A stretch of 64,000 nucleotides of DNA, from NCBI RefSeq assembly GCF_003382275.1, contig NZ_QTJX01000003.1, positions 248,001 to 312,000 of the forward strand. Reading direction: 5' to 3'. Position 1 is the first letter of the stretch; each line of letters starts with the position of its first letter. This stretch comes from Flagellimonas nanhaiensis (GTDB lineage Bacteria; Bacteroidota; Bacteroidia; Flavobacteriales; Flavobacteriaceae). The notes beneath the pieces were generated by a model, which worked only from the letters and a program-made list of their open reading frames with translations, did no database searches and had not been told where the DNA came from. The translations under genes were made by a program, and so were the position numbers. Shown in pieces: positions 17,927-25,790 of the stretch.

Positions 17927-18691
17927 TTACTCTCTTATTTCCCCGTCCAAAAGCTCCAAAATAGCATCCAAGCTATGCATTAGAGGCGTATAGTGCGCTG
18001 TTTCCGTGGCAAGACTGGTAATGATGAACAATAGAATACTGTTTTCAAAGCTCTTGGAATTCAGGGCATCCATATTGCTCATTGGATTTTTTTCCTTAGG
18101 TAACCCTAGTTCAGCTGACATTCCGGTTTGGTCCAGAACAGTCCTAATGCTATAGCTTTCGGCTTTGAACATATTGATGACATTGTTTCTTTGATCGCTG
18201 AGCAGCTTTTCTTGTTTTTCAATATCATCTATGGTCGCAATCCAGTTGGTAAGCCTAAATCGTAGCGTATCGTTGGAAATATCCTTTAGACTTCCAGAAT
18301 TGATCATTTCGGTCAACATGGAATTATTGGGGTTAAAGAAAATGTCATAGGCAAAGGCATCGATGAACAAGTTGGATAATTCTTCCTCAGAAAGACTGAT
18401 TTCGTTATAGGAGAAACTAACCATGGTCTTGGCAGCCTCATAGCTTTGCCTATTGACCTTAATCAATTCTTCCAATTTAATCTTACTGGTTTCAAACTCT
18501 TCTTGAAGACCTGCCAGATACACTTGCTCCTTTTCTCGTTTTATCCGGTTTTCATTGCTATTATTTATCGCCAAGGCAATCAAGATACCAATGACCACCA
18601 AGATAATTTCCCCAATAGCATACAACAGGTAATTCCCAAACTTTCCTTCCGCTAGGAGTTGTTTTCTGATTTTTCTAAAGAATTTGATCAT
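17927..18691 (-). CDS. DUF6090 family membrane protein
   Basis: 254 residues beginning MIKFFRKIRKQLLAEGKFGNY, which with the single helix LLYAIGEIILVVIGILIALAINN (residues 22-44) is the hallmark of the flavobacterial DUF6090 family. The rest is a mostly helical soluble domain, probably periplasmic. These genes are highly multiplied and variable in flavobacteria, and their function is unknown. It stands alone between the accessory patch and the DUF2797 gene, on the same strand as the latter with 37 bp between them. Confidence 0.85.
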   Translation of the reverse strand: MIKFFRKIRKQLLAEGKFGNYLLYAIGEIILVVIGILIALAINNSNENRIKREKEQVYLAGLQEEFETSKIKLEELIKVNRQSYEAAKTMVSFSYNEISLSEEELSNLFIDAFAYDIFFNPNNSMLTEMINSGSLKDISNDTLRFRLTNWIATIDDIEKQEKLLSDQRNNVINMFKAESYSIRTVLDQTGMSAELGLPKEKNPMSNMDALNSKSFENSILLFIITSLATETAHYTPLMHSLDAILELLDGEIRE

Positions 18692-18728
18692 GCTTCGTGG
18701 TTATGGCAAGTGATAGACTTTCTAAGAC

Positions 18729-19523
18729 TTAAAGGATACTTATGCCCACATAATACCCTTCGTTACCTCGTATATTAAATACGGTGCTATCCTCAAAGAT
18801 GAGGTATTGTCCTTTAATGCCTTTGAGCACTCCGGTATAGCTGGGAGTTTTGTCCAAATTCAGACTTTTTACTTTTTCAGGGTATTGGAGCACGGGAAAC
18901 TCTAGATGGGTCTCACCGTTGGATTCTATAAAATAGTCAGTCGCCTCATCAGGAATGCTGGATTTGAGTTTGTTCCGCCATTCCACCAAATTAACATCCT
19001 CAATGCGATTGGTCAACATTTTTTGCCAGCTGGTCTTATCGCTTACGTGTTCCTTGAGGGCTACCTCGGTAATTCCCGCTAAATACCTATTGGGCACTTC
19101 AACAATTTCGATGGCCTCATGAGCGCCTTGGTCGATCCAACGTGTAGGAACTTGTGTTTTTCGGGTAACACCCACCTTTACATTGCTGGAATTGGCCAAA
19201 TACACAATATGGGGCTGTAATTGTACCTTTTTTTCATATTCCAGATCACGGTCCTCCTTGTCCAAATGAGCCGTACTCAACTCGGGTTTCATGATCCAAT
19301 CCCCAGCCGCGGGGGTTTCGTAGAAACAAGATTTACAAAATCCTTGTCGGTAAATAGGCCGTTCTTCCCCGCAGTTAAGGCACTGGTACTTAATAAAGTC
19401 TATTTGGACTGTTTTGTCCAGGGCTTGGTTCATATTCAGAAAATCATGCTCAAAGACCAAAAAGTATTGGATGGGGCTACCATTTTCTGTTTGCATCTTT
19501 CTCAGGACTCCTTCGTATAACAT
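18729..19523 (-). CDS. DUF2797 protein with zinc ribbon and GIY-YIG-like core
   Basis: 264 residues. A four-Cys zinc ribbon is visible (Cys48, Cys51, Cys63, Cys66). It is followed by a segment that reads like a GIY-YIG nuclease: VYL at 107-109, KVGVT at 116-120, Arg128, and Glu153 in AGITEVALKEH. The DUF2797 family is conserved in flavobacteria and has no assigned function. The GIY-YIG reading is my inference from motif spacing. It is divergent from the GH3 gene. Confidence 0.8.
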   Translation of the reverse strand: MLYEGVLRKMQTENGSPIQYFLVFEHDFLNMNQALDKTVQIDFIKYQCLNCGEERPIYRQGFCKSCFYETPAAGDWIMKPELSTAHLDKEDRDLEYEKKVQLQPHIVYLANSSNVKVGVTRKTQVPTRWIDQGAHEAIEIVEVPNRYLAGITEVALKEHVSDKTSWQKMLTNRIEDVNLVEWRNKLKSSIPDEATDYFIESNGETHLEFPVLQYPEKVKSLNLDKTPSYTGVLKGIKGQYLIFEDSTVFNIRGNEGYYVGISIL

Positions 19524-19618
19524 GCTGGGAAGTATTAGTTTGTTGATTTGAAAATGAATGCCAGATAAGCTATTTTAGCTGTTGCACCCAACTAAATTCT
19601 TGGTTAAAGATACCTAAA

Positions 19619-21127
19619 ATGCCAATACCGCTGTTTAACTCCATTGCTTCGTGGTTGCTGAGAAAAAGGTACCATCAAATTGAACTGTTCCTCAAATACC
19701 CTTTGGACGTTCAGAATGAGGTGCTGAGGTATCTGGTGGATTTTTCCAGAGATACCATGATAGGAGGGCAATACGGGTTTGAAGACCTTCCCAAATATGA
19801 TGATTTTGCGAATAGGGTACCCATTGTGAGCTATGAGGACATTGCTCCGTTGATAGAACGCACCCGAAAGGGCGAACAAGGGTTGTTTTGGCCAACAACC
19901 ATTAAATGGTTTGCCAAAAGTAGTGGGACAACCAATGCCAAAAGCAAGTTCATTCCCGTGAGTACTGAGGCCTTGGAAGACTGCCATTACAAATCCAGCA
20001 AGGACTTGTTGTGCCTTTATTTGAACAATAATGAGAATTCCCAACTTTTCAATGGTAAGAGCCTAAGGCTGGGAGGAAGTAAAGAACTTTATGAGGACAA
20101 CGGTACTTTCTTTGGAGATCTTTCCGCTATTCTAATTGATAATATGCCTTTGTGGGCAGAGTATAGTAGCACGCCGAGCAATAGGGTTTCCCTTATGAGT
20201 GAGTGGGAATCCAAATTAGAGGCGATTATAGAGGAAAGTATCCATGAGAATGTGACAAGTTTGGCAGGGGTGCCTTCCTGGATGCTGGTACTATTAAATG
20301 AAGTTTTGGAAAAAACCGGCAAGAACCATCTTTTTGAAATCTGGGAAAACCTTGAGGTTTATTTCCATGGGGGCGTAAGTTTTACCCCGTACAAGAACCA
20401 ATATAAAAAGTTGTTGCCCAGAAAAGGGTTCAACTATTATGAAACCTATAATGCTTCCGAAGGGTTTTTTGGGATTCAGGACAGGAACAATTCTGAAGAC
20501 CTGCTATTGATGCTTGATTATGGGATTTTTTATGAATTCATCCCGGTAGATTCCTCTGGAAAAGAAGAAAAGGCCATTCCATTATGGGATGTTGAAATAG
20601 GAGTGAACTACGCACTGGTCATAACCACAAATGCAGGACTCTGGAGGTATAAAATAGGGGATACGGTAAGATTTACATCCAAAGACCCCTATAGAATTCG
20701 CATTACTGGGCGTACCAAGCATCATATCAATGCCTTTGGGGAGGAGTTGATCATTGAGAACGCCGAAGAGGCACTTAAAAGGATTTGCCAAAAGACCAAT
20801 TCGGAAATCATGGACTATACTGCGGCCCCAATTTTTATGAGTGGTACTGAGAAAGGCGCGCATGAGTGGATCATAGAGTTTAGGAAACCGCCCGAGGATA
20901 TTGCCTATTTCACGGAGTTCTTGGACAACGCCTTAAAATCATTGAATTCAGATTATGAGGCCAAGAGGTATAACAATATAACCTTAAGAATGCCAAAGGT
21001 GCATGTAGCCAGAAAAAATCTTTTCCATGACTGGCTCAAATCCAAGAACAAATTAGGTGGACAGCACAAAATACCCCGATTGTCCAATGAAAGGGCCTAT
21101 ATTGATGAATTGCTGGATATGAACTAG
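19619..21127 (+). CDS. GH3-family acyl-adenylating amido synthetase
   Basis: 502 residues matching the GH3 family, best known from plant hormone conjugation. The three ATP/AMP-binding motifs are present: FAKSSGTTNAKSKFIPVS near residue 100, YYETYNASEGFFGIQ near 278, and GDTVRFTSKDPYRIRITGR near 350, followed by the hinge INAFGEEL. Members adenylate a carboxylic acid and join it to an amino acid or other amine. The bacterial substrate is unknown. No biosynthetic partner gene is adjacent; a small hydrolase follows after a palindromic intergenic region. Confidence 0.9.
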   Translation: MPIPLFNSIASWLLRKRYHQIELFLKYPLDVQNEVLRYLVDFSRDTMIGGQYGFEDLPKYDDFANRVPIVSYEDIAPLIERTRKGEQGLFWPTTIKWFAKSSGTTNAKSKFIPVSTEALEDCHYKSSKDLLCLYLNNNENSQLFNGKSLRLGGSKELYEDNGTFFGDLSAILIDNMPLWAEYSSTPSNRVSLMSEWESKLEAIIEESIHENVTSLAGVPSWMLVLLNEVLEKTGKNHLFEIWENLEVYFHGGVSFTPYKNQYKKLLPRKGFNYYETYNASEGFFGIQDRNNSEDLLLMLDYGIFYEFIPVDSSGKEEKAIPLWDVEIGVNYALVITTNAGLWRYKIGDTVRFTSKDPYRIRITGRTKHHINAFGEELIIENAEEALKRICQKTNSEIMDYTAAPIFMSGTEKGAHEWIIEFRKPPEDIAYFTEFLDNALKSLNSDYEAKRYNNITLRMPKVHVARKNLFHDWLKSKNKLGGQHKIPRLSNERAYIDELLDMN

Positions 21128-21168
21128 CAGTTAGTTCCTTTAAACTGATAAATCCGGTAAAATGGAAG

Positions 21169-21190
21169 TTTACGAAAACGTTTTCGTAAA
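21169..21190. promoter_or_regulatory. Perfect 22-bp palindrome, LacI-type operator candidate
   Basis: The core ACGAAAACGTTTTCGT is flanked by TT/AA, giving 22 bp of exact dyad symmetry around a central CG. This is the architecture of LacI/GalR-family operators. It lies 42 bp after the GH3 stop and 111 bp before the next start codon. Confidence 0.55.
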
Positions 21191-21199
21191 ATATGGTCT

Positions 21200-21228
21200 T
21201 TTGTCGAGCAATTTTCCTTTTCGACAAA
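21200..21228. repeat. Inverted repeat TTTGTCGA / TCGACAAA
   Basis: Two perfect 8-bp arms around a 13-nt AT-rich loop, just after the palindrome at 21169. It could be a second operator or a weak terminator for the GH3 gene, but the following run is A-rich and not T-rich. Confidence 0.4.
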
Positions 21229-21301
21229 TAAAAAAGGTTTTTCTGCGTTTATTGATGAAATTCCCCCTCAACAAACCTTAACTATAACAAAAATACTGAT
21301 C

Positions 21302-21847
21302 ATGGCAGAAAAACTTGTGGTTATCTCCGATATGTGGGGCGCAAAAAAGGGACTTTGGATTACTTCTTATTTTGGCTATCTGCAGCAATATTATGACATT
21401 TCATTTCACGATTGTCAACAATTGGGGAATATTGATGTTCCTATTTCCACAGAAGAAAACATCCATAAGGCTTTTGTTGAGGGAGGTATTGACTCCGCAG
21501 TCAGCCAATTGCTGAGAAAAGAAAAGGAAGCAGCACATTATTTGGCGTTCAGTACCGGAGGTACAGTGGCCTGGAAAGCGGCTTTAAAGGGTTTGCCTAT
21601 GAAGTCATTGACAGCCATTTCGGCTACCAGAATACGTTTGGAGGAACAAAGTCCAGACACGTCCTTGAATTTGATTTATGGAGAATGTGATGAATTCAAA
21701 CCTAGTTTGGAATGGGCGAAAGCAACGGATGTCAATTTGAATGTCATCCCAAATTTCGGACACCATTTGTATTCCGATGAAAAGATTATCGCAGATGTCT
21801 GCCTACAATTGTTGGAACAAGCTACTAAAACAGAGGTCAAGCACTGA
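21302..21847 (+). CDS. Small alpha/beta-hydrolase-like protein
   Basis: 181 residues. The nucleophile-elbow-like LAFSTGGTVAW sits near residue 80-90 and a late histidine pair in FGHHLYSDE near residue 158, with an acidic residue in IYGECDEF between them. The order is that of a compact alpha/beta hydrolase, but the elbow is FSTGG and not the classic GxSxG, so activity is uncertain. Substrate unknown. Its stop codon is 1 bp from the end of the convergent clpX gene. The upstream region contains a LacI-type palindrome that may control it. Confidence 0.65.
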   Translation: MAEKLVVISDMWGAKKGLWITSYFGYLQQYYDISFHDCQQLGNIDVPISTEENIHKAFVEGGIDSAVSQLLRKEKEAAHYLAFSTGGTVAWKAALKGLPMKSLTAISATRIRLEEQSPDTSLNLIYGECDEFKPSLEWAKATDVNLNVIPNFGHHLYSDEKIIADVCLQLLEQATKTEVKH

Positions 21848-21848
21848 C

Positions 21849-23087
21849 CTAGGATACCACTTTTAGTTTTTTAATGGTTTCGTAGGAGAGTTTTTCCTCC
21901 GCATAGGCTTTGGTGACCTTGAATTCCTTTACGTCTTCGGTACTTGGTAAGGAGAACATGGCATCTGTAAAAACAGCTTCGCATAAGGAGCGGAGACCTC
22001 TAGCACCCAATTTATACTCTACGGCCTTTTCCACAATATAGTTCAGTGCCTGTTCGGTAATGGTAAAACTAATACCGTCCATGGCAAAGAGCTTTTCATA
22101 TTGTTTGATGATGGCATTCTTGGGCTCGGTCAAAATAGCTCGGAGTGTTTTTGCATCCAAAGGATTCATGTGGGTAAGCACAGGAAGCCTTCCTATGATT
22201 TCGGGAATAAGACCAAACTCTTTTAGATCCTTAGGGATAATGTACTGAAGAATGTTTTCATTGTCCAATCTATCTTCCGCTTTTGAAGCGCTATAACCAA
22301 CGGCCTGCATGTTCAATCGCTTGGTGATGATTCGTTCAATACCATCAAAGGCACCTCCGGCAACAAAAAGTATATTTTCAGTATTTACCTCTATGAACTT
22401 TTGATCGGGATGTTTTCTACCTCCTTTTGGCGGTACATTGACCACCGTACCTTCCAACAGTTTTAAAAGTCCTTGCTGGACACCTTCTCCTGAAACGTCC
22501 CTAGTTATAGAAGGATTATCACTTTTACGGGCAATTTTATCTATTTCGTCAATGAAGACAATACCTCTTTCTGCTTTTTCCAGGTTGTAATCGGCAGCTT
22601 GAAGCAGTCTGGTCAGGATACTCTCAACATCTTCACCCACATAACCTGCCTCGGTGAGTACGGTTGCATCAACAATGGCCAAGGGTACATTGAGCATACG
22701 TGCAATGGTTTTTGCAATCAGGGTTTTACCGGTACCTGTTTGCCCAACCATAACAATGTTACTTTTTTGTATCTCTACATCATCATCCTTTCCCTTGGGC
22801 TGTAAAAGTCTTTTGTAGTGATTGTAAACTGCAACGGACATTACTTTCTTGGTTCTGTCCTGTCCAATGACAAAAGTGTCCAAAAAATCCCTGATCTCCA
22901 TTGGTTTTTTTAAAACCAGTTCTGAGGAGAGATCTTGATTTTTGGATTGTTTGGATTCTTCGGCGACAATACTATGTGCCTGTTCAATACATCTATCGCA
23001 AATATGGGCGTCCAGACCGGCAATTAAGAGATTGGTTTCCGGTTTTTTTCTACCACAAAATGAACATTCCAAGTTTTCCTTTGCCAT
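21849..23087 (-). CDS. clpX: ATP-dependent Clp protease ATP-binding subunit ClpX
   Basis: 412 residues. The N-terminal zinc-binding domain has Cys8, Cys11, Cys30 and Cys33. The AAA+ module has a Walker [10 protein letters not shown] (Gly115-Thr122), Walker [15 protein letters not shown] near 175-190, and a sensor region GARGLRS near the C-terminus. ClpX unfolds tagged substrates and feeds them to ClpP. It is the last gene of the tig-clpP-clpX run on this strand, with 89 bp separating it from clpP. Confidence 0.97.
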   Translation of the reverse strand: MAKENLECSFCGRKKPETNLLIAGLDAHICDRCIEQAHSIVAEESKQSKNQDLSSELVLKKPMEIRDFLDTFVIGQDRTKKVMSVAVYNHYKRLLQPKGKDDDVEIQKSNIVMVGQTGTGKTLIAKTIARMLNVPLAIVDATVLTEAGYVGEDVESILTRLLQAADYNLEKAERGIVFIDEIDKIARKSDNPSITRDVSGEGVQQGLLKLLEGTVVNVPPKGGRKHPDQKFIEVNTENILFVAGGAFDGIERIITKRLNMQAVGYSASKAEDRLDNENILQYIIPKDLKEFGLIPEIIGRLPVLTHMNPLDAKTLRAILTEPKNAIIKQYEKLFAMDGISFTITEQALNYIVEKAVEYKLGARGLRSLCEAVFTDAMFSLPSTEDVKEFKVTKAYAEEKLSYETIKKLKVVS

Positions 23088-23176
23088 ACATCAACATATA
23101 TATTCAACCACTAATAACGCAAAAAAAAGGGATTTGGTTTAAACAAAACCATTGTTTTTGCCTCTTTTTCACTGGT

Positions 23177-23857
23177 TTAGGAGTCTTCTCTAATCAAAAT
23201 TTCATCAATCATGCCATATTTTTTGGCCTCATCCGCTTTCATCCAATAATCACGGTCACTGTCTTCATAAACCTTATCAAAAGACTGTCCGGAGTGCTTG
23301 GCAATGATTTGGTAAAGCTCGTCCTTAATCTTTAGGACTTCTTTGGCGGCAATCTCAATATCACTTGCCTGGCCTTGTGCTCCTGAAAGGGGTTGGTGGA
23401 TCATTACACGCGAATGGGTAAGACCGCTTCTTTTGCCTTCATGTCCGGCGCAAAGCAATACAGCAGCCATGGAGGCAGCTATTCCTGTACAAATAGTAGC
23501 CACATCTGGTTTAATGAACTGCATGGTGTCGTATATTCCCAGTCCGGCATATACGCTTCCACCTGGAGAGTTGATGTAGATCTGTATGTCCTTGGAAGCA
23601 TCTGCACTCTCCAAGAAAAGTAACTGGGCCTGAACAATGTTCGCTACCTGATCATTGATCCCGGTTCCCAAAAAAATGATACGGTCCATCATCAACCTGG
23701 AAAAAACATCCATTGCTATGGCATTCAATTGTCTTTCCTCAATGATGTTTGGGGTCATGTTCATGGGATACATGCTACTAAGAATCTGATCGTAGTACAT
23801 GCTGTTGATCCCATGGTGCTGGGTAGCATATTTTTTGAATTCTTTTCCGTAATCCAT
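23177..23857 (-). CDS. clpP: ATP-dependent Clp protease proteolytic subunit ClpP
   Basis: 226 residues. The catalytic triad is Ser129 (GIAASMAA), His154 (MIHQP) and Asp203 (DRDYWM), all offset by 32 from the E. coli numbering. The N-terminal lead of about 30 residues before the conserved core is longer than in E. coli and is common in Bacteroidota; Met32 or Met34 would give shorter starts. ClpP forms the double-ring peptidase used by ClpX. It lies between tig and clpX in the same orientation, with a terminator separating it from tig. Confidence 0.97.
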   Translation of the reverse strand: MDYGKEFKKYATQHHGINSMYYDQILSSMYPMNMTPNIIEERQLNAIAMDVFSRLMMDRIIFLGTGINDQVANIVQAQLLFLESADASKDIQIYINSPGGSVYAGLGIYDTMQFIKPDVATICTGIAASMAAVLLCAGHEGKRSGLTHSRVMIHQPLSGAQGQASDIEIAAKEVLKIKDELYQIIAKHSGQSFDKVYEDSDRDYWMKADEAKKYGMIDEILIREDS

Positions 23858-23880
23858 AGGATTTTCTTCGATTTATCTTA

Positions 23881-23915
23881 AAAAAAAGGTGCCGAAAACT
23901 AAGCTTTTCGGCACC
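23881..23915 (-). terminator. Intrinsic terminator between tig and clpP
   Basis: On the minus strand GGTGCCGAAAA pairs with TTTTCGGCACC around a 6-nt loop and is followed by seven T residues. It should end most tig transcripts before clpP. Confidence 0.85.
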
Positions 23916-23945
23916 GTAAAGATACTTAATTTTCTTTTAGGGAAA

Positions 23946-25268
23946 CTAGCTGTAAGCTTCCTTCACGAAGTCCTCGTAATTGACCTCTTTTACCTTAAGA
24001 TTGGATTTTTCCTTGTAAAGCGTCAACAACTTCTGGCTCATCAACTGCTCAGAAAGTCTTTTTACTTCATCTTGATTGCCCAATACTCGGGTGGCGATAT
24101 TCTCCAATTCTTCCTCCTTAGGATCTAGATGGCCATACTGTGCCATTTGGGATTTTATAAATCCTTTGGCAAACTCCTTAAGTTCTTCCAGTTGTACCTG
24201 AAGCTCGTTCTCTTGGATTATCTTTCCTTCGATAAGTTGGTAACGAAGACCTTTTTCAGACTTTTCAAATTCTTCGCTTGCTTCATCTTCTGACAGCATC
24301 TTTTCTCCACTGATCTGAATCCATTTTTTCAAAAATTCAGAAGGAAGGTTGAATTTGGTCTCGTCAATCAACCTTTCGGTGATATCGTTCAACAATTTCT
24401 GGTCAGATTGCTGTTCAAATTGTGTTTCAGAATCGTCTTTGATTCGTTCTCTAAGCTCTTTTTCAGTTTTTACATTATCCTTCCCAAAAAGCTTATCAAA
24501 CAATTCCTGGTCCAAAGCCGCAGGCTGTCTTTCATTGATTTCCTCTACGGTAAAGGTCACCTCTATATTCAGTTTTTCTGCTTTTTCCTTGGCTATGCCC
24601 AAGGAGCTTGACAACAGGTAATCTTCTTTAAAGAGTCCCTTGGTCTTAAGGGTAACAGATTCTCCTGCTTTTTTTCCAACAAGTGCATCCAAAGCCTTTT
24701 TGGCCTTTATTTTGCTAAGCTCAATAGTGGTCTTGTTCTCTATCTCCTCGGCTTCATTGGTGAATGTTCCAGTGACCTCATCAGACTTCCCTACCTCTGT
24801 TTTGGAAACGAGTTTTCCATATTGTTTTTGAATACGTTCCACTTGTTCGTCAATCATCTTTTTATCCGCAACAATTTTGTATTGGGTAACTGCTTTTTTG
24901 GTCTTTAGCTTAACATCAAAGCTTGGGGCAAGGCCCAACTCGAATTCAAAATCCAAATTATCACTTTCCCAGTCAAAATCTTCCTGTTGTTTTGGAAGTG
25001 GATTTCCTAGGACATCCAATTTTTCCTCAGTAAGATATTTGTTTAGGTTGTCTTGCAACAATTTGTTCACCTCATCTACTAAAACCGCCTTTCCATATTG
25101 TTTTTTGATCAGTCCCATGGGAACTTGACCTTTACGGAAACCTGGAATATTTGCTTGTTTTCTATAATCCTTTAGGATAGTATCAACCTTCTCCTGGTAA
25201 TCTTCTTTGCTGATGGCAACTTTTACAACTGCATTTAGTTCGTCAATCTGCTCTTTGGTAATGTTCAT
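23946..25268 (-). CDS. tig: Trigger factor (ribosome-associated chaperone)
   Basis: 440 residues. The ribosome-binding signature is recognisable near residues 40-46 as IPGFRKGQVP, followed by the family's IKKQYGK. A PPIase-like middle domain and a long Glu/Lys-rich helical C-terminal domain follow. Trigger factor meets nascent chains at the ribosome exit tunnel. The middle domain is divergent, as usual in Bacteroidota. It has its own strong promoter and a terminator, so it is probably expressed separately from clpP although the order tig-clpP-clpX is kept. Confidence 0.95.
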   Translation of the reverse strand: MNITKEQIDELNAVVKVAISKEDYQEKVDTILKDYRKQANIPGFRKGQVPMGLIKKQYGKAVLVDEVNKLLQDNLNKYLTEEKLDVLGNPLPKQQEDFDWESDNLDFEFELGLAPSFDVKLKTKKAVTQYKIVADKKMIDEQVERIQKQYGKLVSKTEVGKSDEVTGTFTNEAEEIENKTTIELSKIKAKKALDALVGKKAGESVTLKTKGLFKEDYLLSSSLGIAKEKAEKLNIEVTFTVEEINERQPAALDQELFDKLFGKDNVKTEKELRERIKDDSETQFEQQSDQKLLNDITERLIDETKFNLPSEFLKKWIQISGEKMLSEDEASEEFEKSEKGLRYQLIEGKIIQENELQVQLEELKEFAKGFIKSQMAQYGHLDPKEEELENIATRVLGNQDEVKRLSEQLMSQKLLTLYKEKSNLKVKEVNYEDFVKEAYS

Positions 25269-25302
25269 TTCCTAAACTCGTTTGCTATTCAAAAATGGGT
25301 GG

Positions 25303-25333
25303 CAAAAGTAATGCATTTTAAGTTTGCCAGCAA
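25303..25333 (-). promoter_or_regulatory. tig promoter, TTG-N20-TACTTTTG
   Basis: Read on the minus strand, TTG (25333-25331) is followed by exactly 20 nt and TACTTTTG (25310-25303), an excellent match to the Bacteroidota consensus. The tig ATG is 34 bp downstream. Confidence 0.75.
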
Positions 25334-25368
25334 CTTTTTAAAGTGTTGAATGTCAACAAAAACAGAAT

Positions 25369-25713
25369 CTATTTATCCTCTTTGAGAATGGAGTGCAGAA
25401 TTGATTGCAAAAATGACAGCAGGAGACTAAAAATCAATGCCCACCAAATGCTGACAACTTCAAATCCTGAAATGAAATGGGCCGCGATGAGAATAATTAC
25501 CGCATTGATAATTAAAAGGAACAGTCCCAACGTAACCAAGGTAATGGGCAATGTTAGAATAATGAGAATCGGTTTTACCAAAAAGTTGAGCAAGCTCAAT
25601 ACCACAGCAACAATAATTGCCGTCATCATCGAGTCTACACCGACGCCTGGGAGTATATAGGCAAGTATAACTACTGCAAGGGCATTCAATAGAAGTTTAA
25701 TAATCAGCTTCAT
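25369..25713 (-). CDS. Phage-holin-family / DUF360 small membrane protein
   Basis: 114 residues with four closely spaced hydrophobic helices and almost no soluble part. The sequence AVVILAYILPGVGVDSMMTAIIVAVVL matches the start of the PF04020 family, annotated as phage holin family 4 superfamily despite being a conserved chromosomal protein. Function is unknown. It is a single gene, downstream of the SGNH lipoprotein on the same strand but separated by a terminator. Confidence 0.85.
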   Translation of the reverse strand: MKLIIKLLLNALAVVILAYILPGVGVDSMMTAIIVAVVLSLLNFLVKPILIILTLPITLVTLGLFLLIINAVIILIAAHFISGFEVVSIWWALIFSLLLSFLQSILHSILKEDK

Positions 25714-25741
25714 GGAAATCCGTTTTTAAATTAGCGAGTAC

Positions 25742-25769
25742 AAAAAAGGCACCTTTTAAAGGTGCCTTT
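25742..25769 (-). terminator. Intrinsic terminator after the SGNH lipoprotein gene
   Basis: AAAGGCACCTTT and AAAGGTGCCTTT form a 12-bp stem around a single base; the minus strand continues with a T-run. Confidence 0.85.
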
Positions 25770-25790
25770 AAGATAAGAAAATATGTTTGT

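Noticed and set aside
25369..25713. Holin-family gene as a sign of prophage
   Set aside because: This DUF360 family is a conserved chromosomal gene in Bacteroidota; no other phage genes are nearby.
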